Below are positions 1 through 8,800 of a DNA stretch of 16,112 nt, piece after piece. Under the pieces are notes generated by a model. The model ran no database searches. It saw only the letters and a list, made by a program, of their open reading frames with translations, and was not told the DNA's origin. The position numbers were made by a program, and so were the translations under genes. Source of the stretch: Balneolaceae bacterium (GTDB lineage: Bacteria; Bacteroidota; Rhodothermia; Balneolales; Balneolaceae); NCBI GenBank assembly GCA_007123785.1, contig SLGL01000185.1:1-16112 (forward strand), written 5' to 3'. Numbering within the stretch: the stretch's first letter is position 1; each line of letters opens with the position of its first letter.

Positions 1-988
1 CCATATTCAGCTGGGCGGTATTGAAACGGCATTAATTGATAACGGCAGAGGCAGAGGGACCAGGATTGCCTGGGTTAATACCGGCAGCGGGTTCCGATTT
101 AAAGTTGTTCTGGATAGATGTATGGATATTGCTGATGCATTCTATAACCAGTACAGCCTTGCATGGATCAGCCACCTGGGAGTTACGGCACCGAATCCTT
201 CTGCGGTAGAAGGAGCCAAATGGCTGAACTCTTTTGGTGGCGGGCTGTTGACTACCTGCGGACTGACCCATGTCGGCGGGCCTGAAAAGGATGAGCATGG
301 GGAAAGAGGGTTGCACGACCGTATCAGTCACTCACCGGCGGAGGTGATTTCCGTTATTCAACCTGATTTAGCGGGGGAGGATTTGGGAATGAGTATAACC
401 GGAAGGATGATCCAGTCGACCACATTTGGGCCTCATCTGGAGCTGAAGCGGACAATTTCTGCAACATTGGGTTCACCGATTGTAAAAATCCATGATGAAG
501 TAACCAATCTTGGCAATCAACCGGCCCCCCACATGCTGCTTTACCACTGTAATTTTGGCTGGCCATTGATCGATGACGGTGCCGAAATTTACTGGAAGGG
601 TGAATTGCAGGTGCCAAATGATCAAAGCCGTAAAATATTCCGGGACGGAAATAACTACAAAACCTGCCGTAACCCCATTAATGACCATTCCGGCAGTGGA
701 GAAGCTGTCGGCTTTATTGATATTGAGTCACAACCGGATGGAAGTTGCCAATGTGGTGTTAAAAATCATACCATCGGTTTGGGAGTAGATTTAAAGTTTT
801 ACAAAAAACAATTAAACTGGTTAACAAACTGGCAGCACTGGGGCAGTAATGAATATGTAATGGCACTGGAACCTTGCACACATCCTCCAATTGGTCAATC
901 CGGGGCACGCAAAAACAATACATTGCTGATACTCGAGCCAGGTGAAACCAGATCCTATGATTTGGAAATAAAAGCGAGTGTTTATTGA
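1..988 (+). CDS. DUF4432 family aldose-1-epimerase-like protein (5' partial)
   Basis: The reading frame is open from the first complete codon (base 2) to a TGA at 986-988, so the start lies upstream of the window; 328 residues are visible. Family hallmarks are an HGERGLHDRIS stretch followed by SPAEV, the segment LYHCNFGWPLIDDGAEIYW, and a C-terminal part with a conserved EP near the middle and LEPGETRSYDLEI close to the end. DUF4432 proteins have the galactose-mutarotase (aldose 1-epimerase) beta-sandwich fold and are probably sugar-binding or anomer-converting enzymes, though most are uncharacterised. No membrane segment is visible in the part present, which fits a cytoplasmic enzyme. It lies 55 bases upstream of a sugar-isomerase-like cupin gene, probably in one operon. 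The family call is firm; the substrate is unknown. The first internal ATG (122) is not the start, because family-like sequence continues upstream of it. Confidence 0.85.
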   Translation, partial: HIQLGGIETALIDNGRGRGTRIAWVNTGSGFRFKVVLDRCMDIADAFYNQYSLAWISHLGVTAPNPSAVEGAKWLNSFGGGLLTTCGLTHVGGPEKDEHGERGLHDRISHSPAEVISVIQPDLAGEDLGMSITGRMIQSTTFGPHLELKRTISATLGSPIVKIHDEVTNLGNQPAPHMLLYHCNFGWPLIDDGAEIYWKGELQVPNDQSRKIFRDGNNYKTCRNPINDHSGSGEAVGFIDIESQPDGSCQCGVKNHTIGLGVDLKFYKKQLNWLTNWQHWGSNEYVMALEPCTHPPIGQSGARKNNTLLILEPGETRSYDLEIKASVY

Positions 989-1043
989 TTGCAGAATTTC
1001 CTCTAACAAACTGAATACTGAATTAAAAATTAAGGATGTAACC

Positions 1044-2249
1044 ATGAGCATAGCACAAAAAGCACTGGAACAAGGAAAAGGAATTCTAAGATTGGCACCG
1101 AACTGGGTGCCTCGTTCATTTTGTATTCCCGGCCGCAGAATAAAATTACACCCCGATGATTACTATGCCCTTGGTGGTGAGCGGGGAGGAATCGATGAGC
1201 GATGGTTTGCTTCTACAACACCGGCTGATAATGGCCCTCTTACTGGTGAAAATGAAGGATTGAGTCAGATTATTTTCGAGGATAACGGGAAAATAGAACG
1301 TTTGCTGTTAAGGGATGCTGTTGAAGAATTAAAAAGCGATTTGCTGGGTGAAAGAATCTGGAACAAATATGAAAGCTGGCCAATGTATTCCAAATTTTTT
1401 GATAATAAAGGGGCGTTGCCACATCATGTCCATCACAGGGATGAACATGCCCAACTGACCAACCAGTATGGAAAACCAGAAGCCTATTATTTTCCGCCAC
1501 AGGTGAACAATCACGGTGGCGATTTCCCGTACACATTTTTTGGACTCAATCCTGGTACGACCAAAGACCATTTGATGGAATGCCTGAAAAATTTCACCAA
1601 AGGAGATAATAAAATCACAAACCTTTCTCAGGCTCATCGGTTGCAACCGGGAACCGGCTGGGATGTCCCCCCGGGCGTATTGCACGCTCCCGGCAGCCTT
1701 TGCACCTATGAACCTCAAAAAGCTTCTGACGTGTTTTCCATGTACGAGTCGTTGGTGGGTGATGCGATTGTACCTGAAGAATTACTCTGGAAAGATACTC
1801 CAGAAGATCGCCTTGGTGACTACGACTGGCTGATCGAAATACTGGACTGGGAGCTGAATGTTGATCCGAATATCCAAAAAAATCGCTTTATGGAACCCCT
1901 GTCGGTAAAGTCACTGGAAGAGATGAAAGCTGATGGTTATATAGATAAATGGGTATGCTACAAATCCAAAGATTTCAGTGCAAAAGAACTTACTGTCCTG
2001 CCGGGAGCTGCCGTAACCATCAAAGATTCCGCTGCATATGGAATGATTATGATGCAGGGACACGGCACTATGGGGGTTTGGGATATTGAAACACCAACCA
2101 TGATCCGGTTTGGTCAACTTTCTCATGACGAATTCTTTGTAAGTGAGAAAGCTGCAAAAGAAGGTGTGAAAATCGTCAATCCGTCAAAAACAGATCCCAT
2201 TGTCATGCTCAAGCATTTTGGACCCGACAATCCTGATCTTGATATATAA
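1044..2249 (+). CDS. Cupin protein related to type I phosphomannose isomerase / sugar isomerase
   Basis: The 401-residue protein carries a cupin metal-site motif, PHHVHHRDEHA (residues 126-136; candidate ligands H128, H130, E134). KPEAYYF follows at 144-150, resembling the KPE segment of type I phosphomannose isomerases, and a second cupin-like motif, DVPPGVLHAPG, lies at 207-217. Type I enzymes interconvert ketose and aldose phosphates with a bound metal. This gene could be a sugar isomerase of that kind, but the substrate cannot be read from sequence. I chose the ATG at 1044 because an AAGGA box lies about 7 bases upstream (1032-1036) and the protein then begins with MSIAQKAL. An in-frame ATG at 978 would add 22 unconvincing residues and overlap the previous stop. 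No signal peptide is visible, so it is probably cytoplasmic. It probably works with the DUF4432 gene just upstream. Confidence 0.72.
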   Translation: MSIAQKALEQGKGILRLAPNWVPRSFCIPGRRIKLHPDDYYALGGERGGIDERWFASTTPADNGPLTGENEGLSQIIFEDNGKIERLLLRDAVEELKSDLLGERIWNKYESWPMYSKFFDNKGALPHHVHHRDEHAQLTNQYGKPEAYYFPPQVNNHGGDFPYTFFGLNPGTTKDHLMECLKNFTKGDNKITNLSQAHRLQPGTGWDVPPGVLHAPGSLCTYEPQKASDVFSMYESLVGDAIVPEELLWKDTPEDRLGDYDWLIEILDWELNVDPNIQKNRFMEPLSVKSLEEMKADGYIDKWVCYKSKDFSAKELTVLPGAAVTIKDSAAYGMIMMQGHGTMGVWDIETPTMIRFGQLSHDEFFVSEKAAKEGVKIVNPSKTDPIVMLKHFGPDNPDLDI

Positions 2250-2539
2250 ATAATTTTTTGTCCGGGATGAGACTGAATCCGGGTCAGAGGCCGGCGTCTC
2301 AAATCAGATTTGTCCTCAAACATAAAAACATAAAGAGTTATTTATTTAAGGTAGCAGAGTTTCAGTGACTGTGGCCATTTTTTTTAAAACCTTGCCCCGT
2401 AGGGACTTCTCAATAGAATTTCAAATCTGCCCTTATAAACCTTGATTGGGCAAATTGAATGGATACTATTTTCCGCAATGGTTCCATAAGAATCTGAAAT
2501 ACTGATGCTGCTCATACAAAACAATTCCGAGCCAAAAAT
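2250..2539. other. Non-coding gap with a weak nested hairpin
   Basis: This 290-base gap separates the cytoplasmic sugar genes from the exported sulfatase, so it probably holds the end of one transcript and the promoter of the next. A nested inverted repeat is present: outer arms TGAGAC (2268-2273) and GTCTCA (2296-2301), inner arms CCGG (2279-2282) and CCGG (2291-2294). No T-run follows it, so it is a poor intrinsic terminator. I found no convincing TTG / TAnnTTTG Bacteroidota promoter and no small gene. Confidence 0.4.
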
Positions 2540-3931
2540 ATGACAAAACATAAACCTAACCTTCTGAAAAATTTAGCCATTTATGCATTGTTGACATTGG
2601 TATTGATGCAATCAGAAATTCAATCTCAGTCCTTGGATCAGTTACACATGAACATTGTTGTTCTCGTCAGTGACGACCAGAGGTGGGATGCACTGGGTGC
2701 AGCTGGTAATGATATTATTCATACGCCTCGTCTGGATCAGCTTGCTGATGAGGGTGTGCGATTTACCAATGCGTATGTCACTACATCAATTTGTATGACC
2801 AGCCGGGCTTCTATTCTTACCGGTCAGTACATGTCACGCAATAATATCACCCAGTTTGGTGTGGAAATTGAGCCGGATGCATTTGCAAAAACATATACCG
2901 GATTATTGCGGGATAAAGGGTATTGGTCTGGCTTTGTAGGAAAATATGGCATTGGTCAGGCACGTGAAGGTGATTTTGATTTTTTACGATCCTACCAGGG
3001 TCGGCACTGGATCGAGGATGAAGATGGTGAACGTATCCATGTTACTGAGAAGAACACTCTTGACTCAATCGAATTTCTCCGTGAACGCCCGAAAGACCGG
3101 CCTTTTCTGCTGAGTCTCTCCTATTTTGCCCCTCATGCAGAAGATCCTGCTCCGGAACAGTACCTGCCGCAAGACTGGAGTGCGGAGTATTATGAGGGAG
3201 TTACCATACCACCATCACCGTTAAACCGTGCTGAATATGTTTTGGCACTCCCGGAGTTTATCAGGCAGGAAGCAAATGAAGCAAGAGTACGCTATAACTG
3301 GCGGTTTGACTCTCCCGAACGCTACCAGGAATATATGACCAACTATTTTCGACTCATTACAGAAGTTGATGAATCTGTTGGGCGATTGATTGATGAACTC
3401 AGGGAGCAAGGTGTCTATGATAATACGCTGATTATTTTTATTGGGGATAACGGTTATTTTCATGCCGATCGGGGACTGGCCGATAAATGGTATCCGTATG
3501 AGGAATCGATTCGGGTTCCGCTGCTAATTCATGACCCGCGTCTGACAACAGGCGGAGAAGTCAGAGATGAAATGGCACTGAATATCGACCTGGCACCGAC
3601 GATCATATCAGCTGCCGGTTTTGATATCCCGGATGTAATTCAGGGTAAAGATTTGGCACAACTCTATCTTTCAGAAAACCCGCCGGATTGGAGGGATGAG
3701 TTCTTCTATGAACACCCGACGATTACATACAAAAGCCGCATTCCTTCATCAGAAGCTGTTGTCAGATTAGATATGAAGTATGTTTACTGGCCGGAATGGG
3801 AGTATGAACAGCTATTTGATTTAGAGTCTGATCCTACAGAAAAGAGAAACCTGATTCACGATCATAGTTATACTGAAGAACTGCAAATAATGCGGGAAAA
3901 ACTGATGGAATGGCGCGAGAGGGTGAAGTGA
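2540..3931 (+). CDS. Exported sulfatase (S1 / alkaline phosphatase superfamily)
   Basis: The 463-residue protein begins with a basic N-terminus and hydrophobic stretch (about residues 11-24), consistent with a signal peptide cleaved near residue 30. The sulfatase fold follows: metal-binding DD at 45-46, the formylglycine-type signature CMTSRASILTG at 85-95 (C85 is the candidate for conversion), GKYGIG at 134-139, APH at 197-199, and GDNGYFHADRGLADK at 302-316 (D303, N304, K316). Sulfatases of this class hydrolyse sulfate esters, here probably on a polysaccharide or its oligomers outside the cytoplasm. Oddities: the signature is C-x-T-S-R rather than C-x-P/A-S-R, and the usual His after GKW is Gly. 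Both may be normal for its subfamily. The stop overlaps the next gene's start by one base, implying coupled translation. An anaerobic sulfatase-maturating enzyme would have to be encoded elsewhere. The substrate is unknown. Confidence 0.9.
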   Translation: MTKHKPNLLKNLAIYALLTLVLMQSEIQSQSLDQLHMNIVVLVSDDQRWDALGAAGNDIIHTPRLDQLADEGVRFTNAYVTTSICMTSRASILTGQYMSRNNITQFGVEIEPDAFAKTYTGLLRDKGYWSGFVGKYGIGQAREGDFDFLRSYQGRHWIEDEDGERIHVTEKNTLDSIEFLRERPKDRPFLLSLSYFAPHAEDPAPEQYLPQDWSAEYYEGVTIPPSPLNRAEYVLALPEFIRQEANEARVRYNWRFDSPERYQEYMTNYFRLITEVDESVGRLIDELREQGVYDNTLIIFIGDNGYFHADRGLADKWYPYEESIRVPLLIHDPRLTTGGEVRDEMALNIDLAPTIISAAGFDIPDVIQGKDLAQLYLSENPPDWRDEFFYEHPTITYKSRIPSSEAVVRLDMKYVYWPEWEYEQLFDLESDPTEKRNLIHDHSYTEELQIMREKLMEWRERVK

Positions 3932-4332
3932 TGAATTATCGATTACTCGCTTTACTGATAACCACATGCATCTGCACCAGTACAACAGTATTTGCCCAAT
4001 CTGTTCACTTTAAAAAGACACAGATCGCTTCAGAAAGTTACGAATCGGTTGGGGTTGCCGATCTGAATGGCAATTATGAACTGGTAACAGGCAAACGTTA
4101 TCGGGCTCATAACGGGAATGATCCCGGAACAAATGACCCGATAGGGCTTTACTATTATAAATGGAATGGCACCTCATTTGTTAGACATACCATTGCTTCC
4201 GGCCCATTGGGAGTTGGGAAAGGAACCGGTATTTATTTTTCAATTGCTGATCTAAATGATTCTGGCTACATGGATATCATCGTTGCCGGCAAAGACGGCC
4301 TGTACCTGTTTTATAATGAGGGTTTTGAGTAG
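3931..4332 (+). CDS. Short exported FG-GAP/VCBS-repeat-like protein
   Basis: This is a 133-residue protein. An ATG at 3931 shares one base with the sulfatase stop codon (TGATG), and a purine-rich GAGAGGG lies just upstream. An earlier in-frame ATG at 3910 would only add residues that overlap the sulfatase. MNYRLLALLITTCICTSTTVFAQ is a clear signal peptide (residues 1-23). The rest resembles propeller blades of FG-GAP/VCBS proteins: ESVGVADLNGN, then TGKRYRAHNGNDPG, then IADLNDSGYMDIIVAGKDGLYLF at the C-terminus. Family members I know of are several hundred residues long with DxDGDG calcium loops. Here only two imperfect loops remain, so it looks like a shortened version carrying mainly the last blade. 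Coupling to the sulfatase suggests a helper or binding role, but the function is unknown. Confidence 0.7.
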   Translation: MNYRLLALLITTCICTSTTVFAQSVHFKKTQIASESYESVGVADLNGNYELVTGKRYRAHNGNDPGTNDPIGLYYYKWNGTSFVRHTIASGPLGVGKGTGIYFSIADLNDSGYMDIIVAGKDGLYLFYNEGFE

Positions 4333-4446
4333 ATTCAGGATTTCAGTTTCTCTATAATACAGATGTATACCTGTTATATAGGTGAATGAAAATCAGGTTA
4401 TTAATTATAGGCCGGGATTTGGTGTGCCAATAAAAATCATCAGCTG

Positions 4447-4481
4447 TTTTGTGTTGTCGTTTTAGAAAACGAGACGCAAAA
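4447..4481. repeat. Imperfect inverted repeat upstream of the SGNH gene
   Basis: The core is TCGTTTT (4457-4463), AG, AAAACGA (4466-4472), a perfect 7-base-pair hairpin or dyad. Outer arms TTTTG (4447-4451) and CAAAA (4477-4481) extend it across a small bulge. It lies about 60 bases before the SGNH start, so it could be an operator or an mRNA leader structure. No T-run follows, which argues against a terminator. The rest of the 4333-4539 gap shows nothing clear. Confidence 0.35.
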
Positions 4482-4539
4482 AGCTTTCCAGTACTTTCAT
4501 TACATTAATCTTATTATCCTTTTATTGAATCATTCTCGA

Positions 4540-5754
4540 ATGAAAAATATTCAGCGTTTTGTCATTAGCTTCCTGGTTAGTTTGATTCTGTTACCTTTCA
4601 CGATATTCGCTGAAGATTTGCAAGGACCTTTTGAGCTCCATGATAATGACAGAGTTGTTCTTTTGGGAAATTCTTTATTCGAGCGTGAATTGAGGCATGG
4701 ATATATTGAGCTTGCCCTGACAACCCGATGGCACGACCGCAATATTACAGTCCGAAATCTGGGCTGGACAGGAGATACAGTTTTTGGAGAAGCCAGAGGC
4801 TATTTCACGACTCCGCCTGATGCCTATGGTCATCTAATAGAACAATTGACCAATGCCAAACCAACTGTCGTATTTGTTGCATACGGCGGAGTTGAAGCAT
4901 ACGAAGGTGAAGATGGATTGCCCCGCTTTTCTGAGGGACTACATAAACTGTTGGACAAAATAGAAGAACTGAATGCTGAAGCTGTCCTGCTCTCACCTAT
5001 TCCCAAGTTTCCCACCGACATTACCGAATCTTTTGCAACGGATCATAATCAAATTGTAGAAAAATATTCAGAAACCATATCCGGTATTGCCGATAAACGC
5101 GGGGTACGGTTCATTGATATTTTCTCTCCACTTATGGAGATAGAAGATGGCCAGAAACTTACAACAAATGGGATCCATCTGAATGAAACCGGATATATTT
5201 ATCTTGCCGGCACCATTGAGTCAGCGTTGAATCTGACACCACGAGAATGGTCTGTTTCTATTGATCTATATAATGGGCAGACCTATTCAAAAGGTGTATC
5301 CATCGCCGATTTTGAACATCGTGAAAATGAGATACAATTTAAGGCCAAGGATGAATGGTTGCCACTCCCCCGCTCTGAAGGGATCCCGGATATTGAAACT
5401 CACTCGATATCCGTTTCCGGGCTTGAGGAAGGGCGGTATACACTTACCATTGATGCCGGTTACGAAAAAACAGCAACTGCCAGTGAATGGGAAGATGGAG
5501 TTGAAATTTATTATGGTACAACGTGCACTCAGGCCGGATTGTTAAAAAACAGGATTGTCAGAAAAAACAATCTCTTTTTCAATCAGTATCGCCCGCAAAA
5601 CAGAACCTATATCACCGGTTTTCGCTCCTATGAACAAGGTCAGAATGTGAGTGAATTACATCAATTGGACGAGTTGATTGAACGGGAGGAGCGCGAAATT
5701 TTTAAAATTCGTCAACCAAATACAAATGTCTATCGCCTTGTAAAATCAAGATAA
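4540..5754 (+). CDS. Exported SGNH/GDSL-fold hydrolase-like protein with altered catalytic blocks
   Basis: The 404-residue protein has a signal peptide (MKNIQRFVISFLVSLILLPF, likely cleaved after FA at 23-24). I chose the ATG at 4540 over a TTG at 4525 because it starts directly at the basic end of the signal peptide. The SGNH pattern is present: block I VLLGNSLFERE (40-50, S45 at the nucleophile position), block II NLGWTGDTVFGEAR (73-86), block III-equivalent VFVAYGGVEAYEG (111-123), and block V TNGIHLNETGY (209-219, H213). SGNH enzymes are esterases and deacetylases, often acting on acylated glycans. Here Asn is replaced by Val at 118 in block III, and the usual Asp three residues before the catalytic His is N210. 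Activity is therefore uncertain. The region after about residue 235 is an extra, probably beta-rich domain that I do not recognise. It is a plausible partner of the upstream sulfatase. Confidence 0.8.
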   Translation: MKNIQRFVISFLVSLILLPFTIFAEDLQGPFELHDNDRVVLLGNSLFERELRHGYIELALTTRWHDRNITVRNLGWTGDTVFGEARGYFTTPPDAYGHLIEQLTNAKPTVVFVAYGGVEAYEGEDGLPRFSEGLHKLLDKIEELNAEAVLLSPIPKFPTDITESFATDHNQIVEKYSETISGIADKRGVRFIDIFSPLMEIEDGQKLTTNGIHLNETGYIYLAGTIESALNLTPREWSVSIDLYNGQTYSKGVSIADFEHRENEIQFKAKDEWLPLPRSEGIPDIETHSISVSGLEEGRYTLTIDAGYEKTATASEWEDGVEIYYGTTCTQAGLLKNRIVRKNNLFFNQYRPQNRTYITGFRSYEQGQNVSELHQLDELIEREEREIFKIRQPNTNVYRLVKSR

Positions 5755-5857
5755 TCAGATGAAATACGAACGTAAACTTTGGAAAAGTCTGACCTAATTG
5801 ATTAATCGAACTCAACTGATTTGACCACTATTTAAAATGGTATTACAGAAATAAATT

Positions 5858-8800
5858 ATGAGATTTGCATTATACATTACACTGTTCCTTGTTCCAACTC
5901 TGATCTATGCACAGGATGATCTGCGAAATGTTCCGGATCCCGATCCTGAATTACAGCTTGAAATGTTACGTGTACAGGAAGGATTTGAGGTGAACTTGTT
6001 TGCATCAGAACCAATGGTTCGAAAACCGATCCAGATGAACTGGGATGCTGAAGGCAGATTATGGGTCGTAGGAAGCTCCATTTACCCACAACCCAAACCC
6101 GGGGAGGAACCGAGTGATAAAATCTACATCCTGGAAGATACCACCGGAGATGGGGTCGCTGATAAATCAACGGTTTTTGCAGACGACCTGATGATACCCA
6201 CCGGCATTCTGCCTGGGGACGGGGGCGTGTATGTGGCAAATTCCACTGAAATTCTTCATCTTAAAGATACCACTGGTGATGGTAAGGCGGATCAAAGAGA
6301 AGTCGTGTTGAGTGGTTTTGGAACCGCCGACTCTCATCACCTGATCCACACATTTCGCTGGGGCCCGGATGGCCGATTCTATTTCAATCAGTCGATATAT
6401 ATTTTCAGTCATGTTGAAACCCCTCACGGTGTTCGGCGGCTCGAAGGGGGCGGAGTTTGGCGATTGCGTCCCGAAACTCTGGAACTGGACGTTTTTACGC
6501 GCGGGCTGGTCAATCCCTGGGGTTTGCAATTTGGAAAAACCGGAGAAACGTTCCTGACCGATGGTGCCGGTGGACAAGGTATTAACTACGCTTTTCCCGG
6601 TGCTACATTTCTGGCCACACCCGGCGCTGAAAGGACCATAAGCGGACTTAATCCCGGGCAGCCTAAACATTCCGGGCTGGAAGTCGTATCTGGCAGACAT
6701 CTTCCGGAATCATGGGAAGGGAATATTATTACCAACGATTACAGAGCGAACCGGATCAATCGCTTTGTACTCAGTGAACAGGGAAGCGGTTATTCATCAG
6801 ATCAGGCAGAAGATTTGCTGTGGACCGATCACGTTGCGTTTCGCCCTGTGGATGTAACCATCGGTCCGGATGGTGCGATTTATGTAGCTGACTGGTATAA
6901 TCCGATTATTCAACATGGTGAGGTTGATTTTCGGGATGAACGCCGTGATCAGGAACGCGGCAGGATCTGGCGAATCACAGAAAAAGATTCTCCGCCGGTT
7001 GAATCGCCCGTATTGGTTGATGCAGAAACGAAAGATCTTTTGGATGCATTGACATTGCCTGAAAATTGGACTCGTGCCCAGGCAAGGCAGGTACTTAAAG
7101 AACGCGGTGCCGATGAGGTTATCCCGGTATTAAATGAATGGATAGAATCGATTGATACCACAAATCAAGATCATGAATTTCACTTGCTTGAAGCATTATG
7201 GGTTAGCCAGGCGCTGGACGTTGTTAACGAAGAACTGCTTTCGAAACTGTTGAACGCAGAAAACCACAATGTGAGGGCAGCTGCTGTAAGAACTTTGTAT
7301 GACTGGAGTGACAGAATCGAGAATAATCTGGATTTGTTGATAAAGTCTGTACAAGATGATCAGCCGCGTGTTCGCCTTGAAGCAGCCATTGCTCTTCGCA
7401 GTCATCAATCGGCTGAAGCCGCCCTGGCAGCTCTGTCCGTTCTGGATCGACCGATGGACGAATTTCTTGATTTTGCCCTTTGGCAGACGATTCGAGAACT
7501 GGAACCCACATGGATGACCCGGATGGAGACAGATCCGAGCTTCATAGAAGACCCGAAAAAGAGGGCATATGCACTAAAATCAGTTAATAATCCGGATGCG
7601 GTGGCCTATCTTTTGGAACAGTATCTGGACGGGAGCGTGCCAGAGGAGTATCACGAGGATGTCCTGAGGTCTGTTTCCCGGTGGGGAAGAATGTCCGATT
7701 TGAATGTGTTGTATGAACTGGCTGTATCTGATGATCCGGAGCATAAAGGTAAGAAAGCGGAATACATGGAAGCACTGGAACAAGCCTATCAGCAGCAGGA
7801 GCTAAAACCAGATAAAAATCTGGAAATAATAACCGGTTATTTGGGTCATGAAGAAGAAAGAATTTCACTGAGTGCAGTCCGGCTGGCAGGCTTGTGGCAG
7901 TTGTCTCAATTGAGAGACCAATTGGTAAAGATAGCTCAGGCTGAAGAGGGGAATTTGCAGATTGCAGCTCTTCAGTCAATTGCTTCTATGCGTGATGATG
8001 AAAGCCGGAAGATCTTAATTGAAATGACAAAAACTGACCATCCACCTGAGTTGCGTATTCAGGCAGTGGCTCAGCTTGTGCGCTTTGAAATTTCCGAAGC
8101 TGCCCGGGTAGCTGTAAATGTCTTGCAGGAATTGCCTGAGAATACAGATGCAAGAGTACTGTTCTCTGCTTTTATCTCTCGTGCGGAGGGCACCCGTGCT
8201 TTTGCAGAGGAATTGAAAGAAAAAAGGATTCCGGAAGAACAGGCCATTGCAGGTCGGCAGGCAATGCAGAATGAATTGCCTTGGTATAGGCAAAATGATC
8301 ATGACTCCCAGGCACTGATACAGGCTTTTGAAGCATCCGGCGGTATATTGCCTCCCGAACGTATGCCGCAGGATCTCAGCAGTCAGGAGATCAATACACT
8401 GGAGCGGGAAGTCAGAACTACAGCAGATCCCGCTAACGGGGAAAGAATCTTCCGGATGCCACATCTTATGTGTATGAATTGCCATGCAATTGGCAGTGCA
8501 GGCGGGCTTTCAGGTCCCGACCTGAGCAGCCTGGGCACAAGCGCACCTACGGATAATATCATAACAGCCCTGGTTGATCCCAATGCTAATATCAAGGAAG
8601 GGTATGAGCTGCATCGTGTAACCCGAAGTGACGGCAGCGTGGTATTAGGAACCTTGATCCGTGAAACCTCTTCTGAAGTAGTGATTAGAAATGTAGCGGA
8701 TCTGGAGGTATCCATTCCGGCAGGTCAGGTTGATGAACTGGATATTGTACCGGGTTCCCTGATGCCTGCAGGATTAACTTCCAGTCTGGAAAGAGAAGAG

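Noticed and set aside
978..1043. Upstream ATG for the cupin gene
   Set aside because: It would add 22 residues without family character and overlap the previous gene. The ATG at 1044 has an AAGGA box at good spacing.
2268..2301. Nested hairpin as a terminator of the sugar genes
   Set aside because: The symmetry is real but short, the loop is large, and no T-run follows, so it is mentioned only as part of the gap.
3910..3930. Upstream ATG for the FG-GAP protein
   Set aside because: It adds seven residues in front of a clear signal peptide. The ATG at 3931, coupled to the sulfatase stop, fits better.
5770..5780. TAAACTTTGG as a Bacteroidota TAnnTTTG promoter
   Set aside because: The spacing inside the motif is one base too long and no TTG box lies at the right distance upstream.
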